In this document: in pieces, positions 24,221-37,800 of the stretch
How the letters are laid out: each line of letters starts with the position of its first letter
Position numbering within the stretch: the first letter of the stretch is position 1
Assembly: GCF_030867145.1 (NCBI RefSeq)
Contig: NC_134429.1
Location: 19,453,115 to 19,517,114, forward strand
DNA: 64,000 bases
Source: Opisthocomus hoazin
Taxonomy: Eukaryota > Chordata > Aves > Opisthocomiformes > Opisthocomidae
Direction: 5' to 3'
Translations under genes and position numbers: made by a program
The notes under the pieces: model-generated
What the model was told of the DNA's origin: nothing
Database searches by the model: none
What the model saw: only the letters and a program-made list of their open reading frames with translations

Positions 24221-26898
24221 CTAAATAGGAAGAGATGAGGGATGATGTTGTTTTCCAAAATGCTTAGAGAGTAATAATGACTTCTTTTGGGTCTTATGAA
24301 TCAACAGTTGGGAAAGCTGGGTGTTTTGGGCTTGAATGAGCTGCTCTGGAAAAGACCCCGTAATCAAAGTTCTGCTGCAACCATCTCCATGTAAGCATGT
24401 TCAGGAACTAGAAACTAGCGGAATATCAAAGTCTGAGCTGCGTAAGCTTGTGCTGCTCTTTTGGAAAAAATGTATTATTTGCGTTTGCCATAGCCAGAGC
24501 ACTTGAGGAAGCATCCTTAGGATAGGCAAAGCTCTCTAAGGTGGAGTAATTCACCCGAGAAGACAATTCAAACTGCAAAATATGCATAAAGAGGGGAAAA
24601 AAATAAGCTGCTTAACCCAAAGCAAACCAAAGTGAAACAAAATCACCTGTGCCTTGCTCTGTTTACCTTACTGTTCAAATAACTTGATAATCCAGGTACA
24701 TGCACGGATTTTGTCAATCTGCTTGCAGCACTGTTGGGCTCTGTTTACTGCGTGTCCAGTACGGCGGCAACCTTTGCCTCTTACCGGAGGGTGTTAGCTT
24801 GCCTCTGGAACGCCTGCTACCAACAGCGTAGTTTGAATATCAGCAATTTTTGTGACTAAAATGTTGCGGGACTGAAGGCGCTTAAGTATTTTCCCTTTCT
24901 TCCAGTGAAGAGTTACTGGGATTTCCTAAGAACGGACTCCTAGGTTACACCTGGGCAGTTCTTTCCTGTGCCACGGTAGGTGAGCTCAGAATGTTAGGTC
25001 AGGATTCAGAAATATGCCTGTGTCTTGTGATGGATTATTTGTTCAGAGTTACTTTAAACTCCCGTGGGAAACTGATGTTTTCTCTGTGAATCATTTCTGG
25101 CAGCTCAACCCATCCTTCCGTGGAATAATTATGACCTGGACAGCATCGGGGGAGGAGTACGTGCTTCAGGGAGTGAAACATTTCCACCTAGGAAGTAAAT
25201 AATACTGATCTCTGGCGAGGCTCAGACTGCATGAGCATTGTCATTCATCTCGTAAAGATCTGGAGTGGTTCTTGACTCCTGGTATGCATCACCCTGGCAG
25301 ATTAGATGGGAACATAGAATGCGTTTGGTGCCTTCTTGTGTGGAAAACGGGGTATTCCCATTAAGAAGACAGCCCTCAGGGCAGCGAGCAAGGGATTGCA
25401 GGAAGGTCACTGCAGCACAGATGACTCCATGAACTCGTACTCAGCATCACAAGTGCACGGTTGAACTGCAGTAGCTTCCTCGGGCTGGGGGATGCGTACG
25501 TGCGCAGCTCCTTTGCAGCTTGGCACCTGTAGCAGCAGTGAAAGTCTGTTCCCATCTGCATCCAGCTTATGGTGGGCTACCAGTTAGATGAATTTTTGTC
25601 CTTGCAACTCAGTATCTGTTATAGTGACAGAAGTTGCTGTCTGTTGGCAGTTCTGCACCAGACACCTGACGATGGCAGGTCGTACTGCGTCCGTAGGGGA
25701 GTTCACGATGCGTTTCTCCAGGACTCCTTCTCCAAAGCATCTTCCTGTAGCTTGTGGGTTTCACTGGCAGGTTGGAGAAGGGATCTCTGTGGCATCCATG
25801 CCAGAAAGGCAGTGGGAAGGTGCACAGACAACGTGTGGTTTTGCCTGTATGTAGGTCTCATTTCTAGGCCCATGGTGGTTCTGACCTGAGGTTGGTGCTC
25901 TGCTGTTTGACTGCTCTGTGGAGCACATGTCACGATATACAGCGTGCTAGCTTGCTCTGCTGTTTTCAGGTAGCAAGGGACCGTCCTCCTTTGTACTGCA
26001 GTAACTTAAACTTCAGGGGCTTGTGGCACAGCCTGGAATATTCTTTTATGATGAATAATTTTTGGAACTGGCATTACCTTCCTTGAAATATTGAGAATTC
26101 TGAAGCCTGTGAGGTTTCATTCATTTCTGGGGAGAGGGGAAGGGTCCACTGAAGCAGCATAAAACTCTGAAGTCTGGGGAGTGGCGCTCCGTGCTCATCT
26201 AAAAAAAACCCTGGTATTTGTTGTTCCCTTCTCTAAGCAGGCAATTCTTTTTCCCGCTGTTCCTGCCTCCCCCTGCCTCTGACAGTTGACTCAGGACGGG
26301 TGGTTGTTGTTTTTAAGGCAAAGCCACGTAGCAGTGATTGAACTGTGCTTCTCTTGCACCTTTGAATCATCAGGATGTTGCCATTTGCTTTCTCTGCAGC
26401 GGGTTTCAGTGTCTTGACTGGTTGATAGCAGCCTTTCAAAAAAGCAGTTGTGCCTCTTGGTTAAAGCAATAAAATGTCCATTTTATTCATTTCTGGTCTG
26501 GAGGAAGAACGCATTGTACAGAGCTCATTGGGCTCTGCAATGCTTTCTGAAAAGGATATTCTTTCTTTTTGAGAATTTCTTTTTTCATAAAGACAGTAAA
26601 CACCGGTGCACCGCAAAGTCGGCAGTGTTACACCCGCCTCCACAGAGAAAGTCTAAATTAAAGCATTGCCCACGACATCTTTTAGTGATGATGAGAACGA
26701 AGGATGACATGAAGTTCACAGGACGTTTGTTTTTGACATTGCTCTTGTGTGACAGATGTGTGGATGCCACAGTGATGCGTAGCAGGGAAAGTCTGAAGCG
26801 AGAGAGATGCTGAAGCTGAACAAAAATCAGGCTCTTTCTGCGTGCTAGCAACTTGATTTTGCATCAAACCGCTCCTCCATACATTTAAAAGGGGATAT

Positions 26899-27080
26899 TT
26901 GGCTGGAGGAGGAGTTTATTTTCAGGCCTCAGTGGTTTCAGTTGCTTTGCTGGTGGGCGGCAGTGTTACCAGCGTCACGTGGCGCGGAGCTGCTCTCTCG
27001 CCGTGTCCGGGTCCGCGTCCCCCGAGCTCCTCAGCTGGTGTGCCAGCCTGGCGTCAGCTGGCTCCGCGTCACGGCCCTGG
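26899..27080 (+). promoter_or_regulatory. Candidate alternative first exon or CpG-rich regulatory patch in intron 1
   Basis: About 110 bp (26,970-27,075) hold roughly a dozen CpGs in an otherwise CpG-poor intron. The patch contains GTCACGTGGC (E-box/USF/TFE-type site, 26,974-26,983) and ends at CTGG|GTAAGG, a good donor at 27,081. It lies 1.4 kb before exon 2. Splicing to 28,528 would give a non-coding 5' exon. No transcript evidence. Confidence 0.3.
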
Positions 27081-28527
27081 GTAAGGTTTGCTGTACGTTT
27101 GGAACCTGCACAGTTTGGCCCTTGGCGTGCTGTTGGTTGGTTGTTCATTTTTTAAATTTTGTGTAGATTTTGGATGTTAGGGATAGCTTGAGAGGAAGAG
27201 GGAGACCCAGGCATGCCCAAAGATAAAAGGGTGCTGCACTAGATATTTGTAGAAGTCAAAGCAGCAGCGTGGCCCTGAATATGGAAAGCCACACTGCTCT
27301 GTCTGGTTGCTCTGGTAAAGAGGTAAACCAGGCTTTGGCACTCTGTCTGATTTAATTCAAAGTTGTGGAAGTGCTGCGTCTGTGTGGCATTCACCTCATT
27401 TACCAACTGTCATGGCAACAGCTGGAAAGGCTATCCCGAGCTTTTACTGATCCCAACATCTGCAGTGCCTGTTGTAGGTAAGCAGTAACCCTCGCCTGTT
27501 TCTGCTGTAGCTAGCGTTGTTAAACAGCAGCAAAGATTGACATTTCTCTGATGTTGGCACTTTTTCAAAAACTGCTACTACTTCTGGAAAACAGACCACC
27601 GTTTCTTTCCTAAGCGTCTTTAAGACTCTGTATCCCAGAATCAAAACCGAAACTAACTTTCTGGGCAAGTGCAATTCAAGACTGCAGTGTTGTGTGGTAG
27701 GATGCATATGAAGAGTCTTCCTCAAAAATAGACCGGTACTGCGTTTTTGTTGCTATAATCATGCTGCTGGTGTTTTCCCGGGTCGCTTCTTTCAACCCTC
27801 TGTTCTGTGCTTTTTTGTTTCTCTTTCCGTTCTGTCGCTGGTAGCTGTTGCACGTATTCCTGAGTTTGAAATCAAGGGCTGGTGCTGGATTTTTGTAAAG
27901 ACTTTTTGCTCAGTTCTCTTCCATCATACTCAGTGCTCTGGAGTAAGTCTGCTGGATGTTATGCAGGTGTTTCTGTGTCTTGGAAGTCTGGCTAGTTTGC
28001 ATATCCTTCCCATCTGTGCTAAAGCTGTGGGGATCCCTGTTTTAAATAAAATACATAATTATCTGCTGAGTAGGACAGGCCTCTTCTGTAGCTGGGTCAT
28101 TCTGGGGAAAAAAATTACCTTTCTTGCCTTTATTTTTAATTTTTTTTATGGTGTTGGAGTGAAGTTTACCTACTTACCTTACTATGAAGAAAAGGGGCTT
28201 CCAATTTGCTTGCTAAAGGCAGCAGTGATTCTTAAATTCCCAGCTGGACTGTAATTAATATTCAACCTAAGGAGGAGGTAGTCAGGACGTTCCTCAGTAA
28301 TATCTCTTTGCACAGAATGTCTTATGATGGTGTTTACAGCAGAGTGGGACAAGTACTTCAACTTGGAGGTTTGCGTTCGTTTCATCTGAGAAGTGGAATC
28401 TAAAAAACCTCCTGGCCCTGCTAGTTCAGCAGGAGTGTGTGTACCAAGGGTACGAGCTGAAATGGCATCCGCTCGTCTTGCTGTGACGTGTGGAGTGGCA
28501 TCACTTAACTGTATATTGTCTTATTAG

Positions 28528-28878
28528 GTGTGCTGACCATGCTGCTGACGATGCTGAATGTGTTGCTGATGATACTGCCCGTCTCCAAGACCCCTCACGT
28601 GGAAGAGTTTTAGGGGTTGCTGTGCAGATCAATGGACGTGGACCCCTATGCCAGCATGCAGGTTGGGATGCGGGTAGTTCGTGGAGTGGACTGGAAGTGG
28701 GGCAGCCAGGACAGCGGTGAAGGGAATGTCGGGACTGTGGTTGAGATTGGTCGGACGGGCAGCCCAACCACGCCAGATAAGACTGTGGTCGTGCAGTGGG
28801 ATCAAGGCAACAGAACCAATTATCGGACCGGATTCCAAGGGGCTTACGACCTCCTTCTGTATGATAACGCACAAATAG
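28528..28878 (+). CDS. MIB2: MIB2 exon 2 (first coding exon; first MIB/HERC2 domain)
   Basis: The acceptor is CTTATTAG ending at 28,527 and the donor is ATAG|GTAAGC. The coding part starts at 28,632 and the exon ends in phase 1. It encodes residues 1-82, the first MIB/HERC2 domain, with the family motifs [20 protein letters not shown] and [11 protein letters not shown]. The first 104 nt are 5'UTR and carry uORF2. The exact 5' edge is less certain than the rest because a second acceptor-like site ends at 28,627. Confidence 0.93.
28539..28613 (+). other. uORF2 in exon 2, same frame as MIB2
   Basis: A 24-codon hydrophobic frame (starts [15 protein letters not shown]) ends at TAG 28,611-28,613, 18 nt before the MIB2 ATG and in the same frame. 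Its start context (ACCATGC, A at -3) is better than that of MIB2 (TCAATGG, T at -3). It is removed if the alternative acceptor GTGCAG ending at 28,627 is used. Confidence 0.5.
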
Positions 28879-31800
28879 GTAAGCATAGTATGGACAAGAA
28901 GCACAAACACTAGCGCTGCAAACCCGTCTCCTTAGTATATGTGACACCTGCCTCGCATGCTGCCTGGAATGTTAAGCCCTTTGCAGCTGCCTGTGGACCG
29001 ATGCTGAGCAGCAGCGTGCGCTCAGCCAGTTCATGGCAATGAAATTCCTGTTTGCCTCTATGCAAAGGCATTGCTTTCCTTTTCATTTTATCTGTGAGTC
29101 TAACAGTTTTGCTGACTTTGTCATTCTGCTAGATTCTGGCATGACTTTTAGGATGAGAGTCCCTTAATCCAGGAAATGGATACTTCATATTACACACATC
29201 GTTTCATATTATGTTATGGCATCATCTTCAATACGCGCAGAGTACACGATTTTTCTCTTTGAAACGGGCTGATGTGGTTCTGGGAGCCTGATCAGCCTGG
29301 TTTATTTGGATTTTGTGTGGATCTTACATTGCTTTGCTTTTGTTCTCCTAGGTGTCCGTCACCCTAACATCATCTGTGACTGCTGCAAGAAGCATGGTAT
29401 ACGGGGAATGCGGTGGAAATGCAAAATGTGTTTTGACTATGACTTGTGCACACAGTGTTACATGAACAACAAGCATGATCTGTCTCACTCCTTCGAGCGC
29501 TACGAGACGGCACACTCACAACCGTAAGTGCTGCTGCAGGGGAAGTCCAGTTAACCACGTTGGGGTTTGTAGGTCACGATTCTATAGCGATGGTCTCCAA
29601 AATGGGGTGTGTGCAAGATGAGTTGTTGAGATGGAGGAATAAAATAACAGAACTTCCGTAGTACATGCCTATATCACTTACAAAGAAATAGATGTACATA
29701 TGTTGGGGTTGCTCAACATTTTTTACTGGTAGGGTTGCACAGTGAAAAATGTTTGGGGGTCACTGTTGCATAGAATAGCATATGTCTGGATCTGGCACTG
29801 AAAAAAAAAAAGCAAACAGAAATCAGCAGATTTTTTTTCTGAAAAATTAAGGTGAAAATTCAAAATGTTTGTCTGCTTTGTTTTTTCTTTTCCTCCTCCC
29901 TGATTAAATAATTTCCTAGGTATGCTTTGCTATTTGCTGTTCTTGGTTAACTGAGTGGCCACAGGGAGGCTGACAGGAATCTTGCACTCCCAAATGGTTG
30001 ATTTCTTCTTGGGGTCTGTACGATTCACTGAAGAACAGCACCTTCTCGTTTACTCTGTACGTTGGCGTTATTGGAAGTGACTGCTAAACTGGTGGCTGCA
30101 GAACAGTATCCGTAATTTTATGCTCATTCATGATGTGCCAAAACGTGGAGGTCTGTTCTCCTGTCCTGAGGAAGAACCAAAAAATAGTCTCAACAGTAGT
30201 TTTGTTTGCACTCCCTAAGGTGGGCATGAAGGTGGATATAGTAATCATCTTCCCTTTAGGAAAAGTAATAGGAAATCAGCTCCTGTCTGTGTCATTCTTT
30301 ATTTTTTCTTCTCCCTTTGAAAATATCACTGTGCATTGCATCTGTCTGTGGAATGAAAAGTGTAATTACTTTGCTACAGACAGTGGTGTCGGATTTGCAG
30401 CTGGCTTTCCTCCCGTATGGGAAGCTCTTTCTGGAGTTGATTACCATGGTTTTGCCAGTGTGGCTGAGCCGGAATTCTGAGCGCTAGCAAAGGGACAGAC
30501 GTTGCTGTCCAAAGAGGCCCCCTCTGAGCTTGGAGGCTTGTGTTTATCCACCAGATTAGGATGTTTCTTGAGCTTGCATTAATATGACAAGCCAGCCAGA
30601 TCCTATTGTGAAATGAGCTTTGTGTTTTCGTATATATATAAAATATATATGCAGATGTAAAGATAGACATATTTTTTCCCCTCTCTCTTTCTATGAATGT
30701 TATAGTTAGCTCCAAGTAGTCGCTCAGAGGTGCCTGGTTTTGTCTTTTATTTGAGCTATAGGTATCCTCTGCAGTTAAGGGACATGATCTTCCTCATGTT
30801 TAAAGAAAAAAAAGTAGGCAACAATGACTGTAAGAGGTTGTGTGGCTGCAGAGCAATCCAAGTTTTCTGGCCTTTGCGTGGGTTCTTGTTTCCTTTTCTG
30901 AGGAATCTGAATGGTGAAAGATGTAAAAAGAGCAAATTCCTCTTTTCAAAACTTCTGTCTGACCTGTGTCCAGGCTGCTGTTTGAATTGGGCAGTGGAGT
31001 GCTTGCTGTCAGTGGGCAAAGAGACCTTGGAAGACTGGCAGGAAACTTGCCAGACCTGGCACTGTCCTGTGTGGGTTGTTTGATTTTCACAGAACGCTGC
31101 AGCACCGCGCCGGGATGTCACCGAAGCACTGGAGGCCTCTCTGGAGGTCGATGTCTGCTAGAGCAGAACTTGGTGTCTGATGATGCTTGCCTCTTAGGGA
31201 CTGTTTAGTTTGTTTGGTTTGGTTTTTTCCTAAGCTCTTTTGCTTTTTTCTGCAAGTGTGGTTCCTTCAGTGGTTGGAGAAGATGTGATATAAATGAACT
31301 TTTTTTTAGGTGATGAAAGGAAGTCTAGACATAGGCCGGAGTCTACGACACCAAGTCCTTTGCTGAAGTATTCTGATTGATGTTACTGTGTGTTAGCGGG
31401 AGCAATGATCTTCCTAATACCAGGCAGCTAATTAAAAAAAAAAAATGATAAAGGGGTGTGTGGGTATGTGTGCAACATCAGGGACACAGCAGGAGCCTGT
31501 CAGATGTGGCAGTGGTTGCTGGGAGCCTCAGTAAGGGGGCCAAGGAAGAAGCAGCAGTAGCTGTCATGGGATAATACAGCGTCTTTCCTGCTGTTCCTGC
31601 ATGGCAGGTATTGAACATAGTCGTGCTGAGGGATGGAGAGAAGTCAGAAATCCACAGTGAAGCAGCTTCCAGTTGTGGAAAGGCGCAATTTTAAAACATG
31701 AATGAAGATACATCTTGTGATTTTTGGAAGTCGCGAAGCTTTTGGAGCAAAGAGGCTGTTGGAAATGCTTTTTGTTTCAGTCGTTTGACTGTAGTGGATG

Positions 31801-34800
31801 GTAGAATACGATAACTGCAATGCACGTGTGTTTTACGCTAGAGCTTGCATACAGGGAGCGGGCAAGCTGAAACAGTTTTACTCAAATGTCTTGCAGTGCA
31901 GGAGCAGGAAGAGGTGAGAGCACCTTTGTTTTAATGCAAATGTGATGCTGTGATTTGTTGGTCTAGTGTTCTGTAGATTGCTCTGCAGTGAAGGATGGAA
32001 TGTTCTGATTAAAAAAAAAAAAGTGAAGGGAGAGGCAGGAAAGGAGATCACGTTTGAGCAATGCCCCAGAGAGGATTTATTTGGAATAACTGAGGTCTGA
32101 GCTGTAAAGCCACATTGCCTTAGGCAATGCAGCATCCTTTTCGAAGAACAAAAATTGCATACTTATGACTCACTAGGACTATCGCTTAGATCACTCATCT
32201 CAGTGTTCTTGCTTAATAAAATAGAAAAGAAAATCTTTGGCAGTTCCCCAAGGCCCCAAAAAAAAGCTGTGTATTTAAAAAGACATGGTAACTGCTGTGT
32301 GGATTTGGGTTTTCTTGAGACTTTGTTGCTACCTGCTGTTGTTCGAATGGCTGTGAAACACAGGATGAGACTCCTTCAGAGATCAAGGTTCTCTCGCCTC
32401 CTTTCTCTGGCAGGGAATGGGTGTCTTTTGGTTCTTTATGGTGAGCCTTGAGCACAGTAGCGTGTTGCTGTCAAGATCCAGGAAAAATGCTGCAGTGAGC
32501 CCACAGGAGTGTTAATTACTCAGAAAGCTTGTAAGGGAGAAGATGGAGAGAGCCTGCCAAATTTGGCAGCATCCCTTAATCTTGGTTTTGCAAAATGAAG
32601 GAGGGGCTACTTCTATATCCTGAATGTAGTCCTTGGCTTGCCATCAGTGAGATCAAACGTAGAGCTGTGGAGTGCAGCTGTGCTATGGAGCTGTCCCATC
32701 AGCTGTCTCTTCAACCAGAGGTCAAGAGCTGGGGGTTCCCAGTCCCTCTCTGGTCTCCGTTCTTGGTCCACTGTGAGAGAGCATCGCTGCACGTCCGATC
32801 TTGCAGCTGCTGCCATTGCTGATCCCTTGGCAGAGGAAGGTAAGGCCTCTGCCAGGGCAGTTGGAGACCTGCGCTGCTGTTGCCAGGCCCACCGCGTGGC
32901 TCCTCTGCCGCTAAACCTCGGTGAGGCCAGCACAGAGCTGTTTGTGGCAGCTCCCTAATCCTAGGATTGAAGAGGCCTTAAGCCCAGACAGACACTGCGG
33001 AGGGTTCCCAAGCAGTTTGCTAAAGAGGCTTTGAAGATATCTGTACCTGAAGGCTATTTCAGGTCTTAAATGACCTGAGTTTGAACCTGTGGTGGCAGGA
33101 AGTACTGATTTTTTTTTTAATCTTTTTTGAGTTGAAGTAATGTCTTTCTGACAGGTGCCAATTACTGGTATTTTTTTATTGGTCTTGTTTGGTTTGAATT
33201 TTATGGCTGCTTTGAGAGAGGCTCTCGTCCTGAGTTTGAAAGGATGGGCAGCTCAGTTTCACTGAAGGCCTTTTTTCTCAGTCTTGTATCCATTTGCTGA
33301 GTATATGCGTGCTAACTGGAAGATAAATCAGTGTCTGTAAGCAGGATAGCAAAGCAAAACTCATCAGGTTTATGTTAGGGCTGGAACAGTCGGACACACT
33401 CTGGTGCGTTTTGCAAATAATCAAGTCTGAGATAATACTAATATTTTGTATAAGAGGAATATTATTATATTCAAGTGCAAAAGCACTAATGGCATTTTGC
33501 GTGCATCACCTTCTGGGGGATGATGCTCAGCTGAATTTCAGTAGCGGATGTGTTGCGTTTCACCCAGGCTATTTTCTAGACTTTAGTCACCAATAAATCA
33601 CAACCTTAAATTTTCAAAAGTCCTGTTTTTTTCTGGAGAACAATGGAGTTGGAGGAGCCAGCAGGCTACACGGGGAAATGTTTTGTGTAATCAAGCATAA
33701 GAAATACAATTATTTTCTCACGTTGTGCTTTATACTGTAGTCAAAACAGAGTTAGCAGTTATTTTCAGCCATAATCCTTAGAGCAGCTCTGTCTAGTCTA
33801 GCCACGAGTCGGATTTCTGAGTCGGATACGTTACGAGAACAAGCGGATGCTGTCGCTTAGCTATGCCCGAGCAATGCAGACCCATCCGAGGCAGCTTCAA
33901 TAACCCAGCCTCCGCCCGTGGCTGCTGCCGCTGTCAGCCTGCGCTAACCCAGCAGCGGAGCGGCAGCTGCTGGGCGTGTGGTCGCTGGGCAGCGCGGGGG
34001 CCGCGGGTTGGTTTGCTGTCGTAACCTCGTCAGCGTGTGTTGGTGGTGCCGTGTCGGTTTAGGCTGCTGGACTGAGAAGTTTTGGTGAGTAACGTTTTGA
34101 ATCAAATCTGACTCTTGCGTGGTGATGTTTGTTTGCTAACTTTTTAAAATGCTCATTAAGTGTTAATGAATTTATTAATATGAATTTATTTATGTAGTTA
34201 TTAATGAATGAGTATAACTTTACTTCTAAAAACCTCGTTGATTTACCGGATAAACAGCCTAACTGTACTTCCTTAAAAAAACATGTACATTGCAGAAAAC
34301 TAGGGCATATCCCCACGCTAAGGCTTCCCTTATTTCATTTGGAATATTCTGTTTGATTTGTAGAATAGAGATTAAATTTGAGTGATGTATTTGATCTTTT
34401 CTGGAATTACATGACCAAAACTGTAAGCAAGAGAAAATCTGCACTACACCATCCTTAGCCTGTGAACTAATAGTGATGGTTAAAGGACGGTAACAAGACG
34501 TTTCGCTTTGTGTGCTCACCAGTGCTGCTGTGTCTCTCCCAGTACAATATTCTGCCATTAAAGGCTGCCTACAGACATCTCTCAGAGCGTAGCTGAGAAA
34601 GCCTTCTGTCTGCAGTATGGTGTTGGGTCTTAGGTGTGCACACGTTTTGGTTTAGATTTAGTAGCCTCAGACTGAAATCTTGCCCATTGTGGCTTTCCAA
34701 AACGGAGCTGATGTGAGTTCGTTTTCGAGGCTGGGGGAGAAGACAGCAAGCGTTTAGCCCAGCTCGGACCCTGCCATCTCAGTTAGAACATACAGCTGGT

Positions 34801-37800
34801 TTTGTGAGGAGCTGAGCCTTGGCGAGGAAGGGTGGGATTGACAATAGAATTTCTTGGTAAAGACAGTTCCTGAAATAGGTTTCTGTGATCCTGATCCCTC
34901 ACTTACTCATGTCCTTGTCTTATACTGGTTCATGCTTGAGCAATCAGCATCCGCCTGCCATCTGTCAGAGTTTCCTTCCTTTATCCTTTGCTGGAAGTGC
35001 TTCAGTAAAAGCTGTGCTAGGGAGGATTAGACAATCCAGAATTTCTGGCAACCTTGAGGTCGGTTTTACCTGTGGCTTCTGTAGGATCTTTGTTTCAGCC
35101 TTTCTTGAGGTAGCCTGCGTAGATCTTTGTACACCCTAGAAGGACTGTGGGTTTGTACCCACTGTGAGCTGACACTTGTGCCTTGCTGAAGGGATGGGAT
35201 GATCTAATTAACGCAGTATTTAGGGCCTGCCACCTCGCAGGGCAGCCATCCCTTTCTGCTTTCCAGTCCCGTGCATTGTGCTGGTTTCTTTGCATAAGAA
35301 TTTTCTGCCGTGGAGAAGTCTCTGCCTTGCAGAAGCCGTTAGTTGTGCCTGGCGTGAAGGGGCTCTGGCTTCTGCAGGGCCGCAGGTCGCTACCGCAGAT
35401 GGAAAGCGGTCTCTGCCTCAGCGGCTCCCAGTCAGCTGTTTTGGGGCTCGGATCTCTCTCTGCAAAGCACGAGTGATGCTATGTTTCCAGCTGTCTGGAG
35501 CGTAGCTCTCGGTGGTGTGAAAGGCTACGGAAGCAGCTCGGGGAAATCCAAGCACAGGCGGAGTATCCGCAGGGTCGGGGGGGTCCCAGCGTGCTGCAGG
35601 GAGACGCAGCTTCGCTCGGCACAGTACGCGCTCCCAAGTGCTTGCTGGGCTCTAATTTAATATCGTTGGAATTTGTAGGGCAGAAATGGCTGCAGACTTT
35701 GGCTGTCTTAATTAAAATTGTTATTAAAGGCAATATTGCAGCGATTAAATTTATCCCTAGGGTATTTTTTGCAACACACTAATAACTTTGGTGGTTATCC
35801 AGTATTTGGAGCAGTACACGTGAAACGAGATTAAAACCGAAGATGTGTTGGCTCAGGGCGTCTGGTTCTCGCATCACGCTCTGGTGTTGCTGGTCAGCAG
35901 CGTGGTTCAAGACAAGGTCAGTATTTTTGTGAGGCCAGGGAAAGAAGGCAGTGACGGTGGGTTGCCTCCAGCATTTGAGTAGAATGGGAGATGCAGTTTC
36001 TTAGGCTTCCTTCTGCTTCAAGGAAGCTCGGCTTTCTGAGCTGGTCAGCTTTGTTTTCCTGGTCTCTAGCCACAAATTTCACTGAAAGTGACAGGTTCCT
36101 TTGAGAGCTGTTGGGATGGGAAATGACTGTTGTTGTATGATTACACAAAAAGGGAAATTATGCGAGGAATGTAATGAATAGTGTCTATTCTGCTGTTTAA
36201 GCATCTTGCTTAAGCTTAACTTGGAGCTTTATTTTGCGACCGCTGAGAATCTTTGCTTTGAGACCCCTTGCTTGAGAGAGTAGGGTTTGGGGGAAAGAAG
36301 TGTACTTTTATCGCTTTGTGCCAAGGCTTGACCAAGACATGTTTGAGAAATTGTTAGAAAAACATTCAGCAAAACACAGTGAAAATAGCATGTTGTAGCT
36401 GAGCTGTTTCAGGTGTCATACACAAATCCATGCTGGTTTTTCAAGCCAGTCTACAGTGCGTGATGCAGTGCAAGAAAATAAATGCTGATCAGCTTTTCTT
36501 TTTAGCTGAGCTGTTTCCTAGCCCTCTCTCATACCAACTGCCAGCCTTGGTGGTGCTTGAAACAGACAAAATCTCAACCATTCAAAAAATGATTTTCATC
36601 TTCCTCCTGTTGAGCTACAATCTGGATAATGAACATTCGACGATTAGAAGAACATGTGCAAATAATCTCTCCTTCTTTTTAAACACATTAGGTTGTAAAG
36701 CAGAGGTGGAAGATCTGTTAACAAGTTAAGAAAGGTAAAACACTTAGGCTTTTGATGGATAAGTAAACAGTAAGTTCAAGCGTAAGCTTTTTATCCTTCT
36801 GAGTCTCCACCTTCCCTCTCTAGGTATTAGATGGAAAATAAACACAGCATTCTGAGGTCAGTCCTGCCCCTGGTAGCCTTCCCCTCCCCTTCCCCTGTGG
36901 AACAGCTGCTGAACTTCACTTTGCTCTGTCTGGTCTGGGAGGTGCCCGGAGCCTGTCAGGAGGTGCGCGGTTACGGACAGGGATTGTGGCACCTTTGCAG
37001 TCACCTAGAAAAGTGGATTGTACCCTGGGCGACCAACACAAACAGGTCCATAAGGACTTTGGTGGCTTGGTGTCGCATGAGAAAGCTTTCTGCTAGGGAA
37101 CAGAAACTAGGAACGACAGCGTAAGAACAGCAGAGAAGCTGCTGTAACGTGATGGGAATTGGAAGCTGCTTTAACAGGACATCAGACCCCCTGTTTACTA
37201 TCACGTAGGTATTTTTTTTTTTCTTCTTTCATAAGATGGATTGGTGCGTGTGCCTGTCACACAGATAGAAAGGTCTGTTATCCTGGAAACAGCCCAGCCA
37301 CAACGCTGCTGGTGTAAGCTGCTCTGCTCGGCCAGTGAACCGCGCTGCGCAGTCTGCAGCGGAGGTTGGGACATGTGCTGAGCTCCGTGTGGCTTTGAGC
37401 TCCGGGACTGCCCCAGCCGTTGATGCTGTCGTGCTGTGTACGCCCTGCGAAAGTCCGTCAGCATTGCCTTAAACTCACCCATGGGATACGAGGGCAGCTG
37501 AAAGCTGGTTTCGCTCCCTCTGAAGTGATGTCAGGCTTTCTGGAGAAGGTACCAGCTTTCTCGTGACTCCCCTGTTTTCTTCCCCCCTCTCAGAGGCCCT
37601 GTTCTAAAGATATATTTTAACTCTTTGAGGCTTCTGTTAATTGACTTGGGTGTTCCCCTGGGGGAAGCATGTGGATTAGAAGTGGCACAGCTGGCAAAAG
37701 GATAACATGTCCTCCTGCTACCATGTTTAGGGTTGCTTGATGTTTGTGGCAGGGCTTCCCCTGCTCTGTGTAGGCAATAGGGTGAAGCTGCTGAATCCTG

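Larger units (their letters stand above)
12580..28527 (+). other. MIB2: MIB2 intron 1 (16 kb)
   Basis: Donor GTACGT at 12,580 and acceptor CTTATTAG at 28,526-28,527. Apart from the CR1 at 19.6 kb, short repeat remnants, a GC-rich stretch near 23.3-24.1 kb and the CpG patch at 27.0 kb, I see nothing supported in it. Alternative 5' exons may lie here. Confidence 0.65.

Noticed and set aside
28617..28631. TTG-initiated extension of MIB2 by five codons
   Set aside because: Eukaryotic starts at TTG are rare, and ATG 28,632 matches the family start ([16 protein letters not shown]).
28490..28720. 76-codon frame over the start of exon 2
   Set aside because: It is in another phase from MIB2 across the conserved MIB/HERC2 sequence; a shadow frame.
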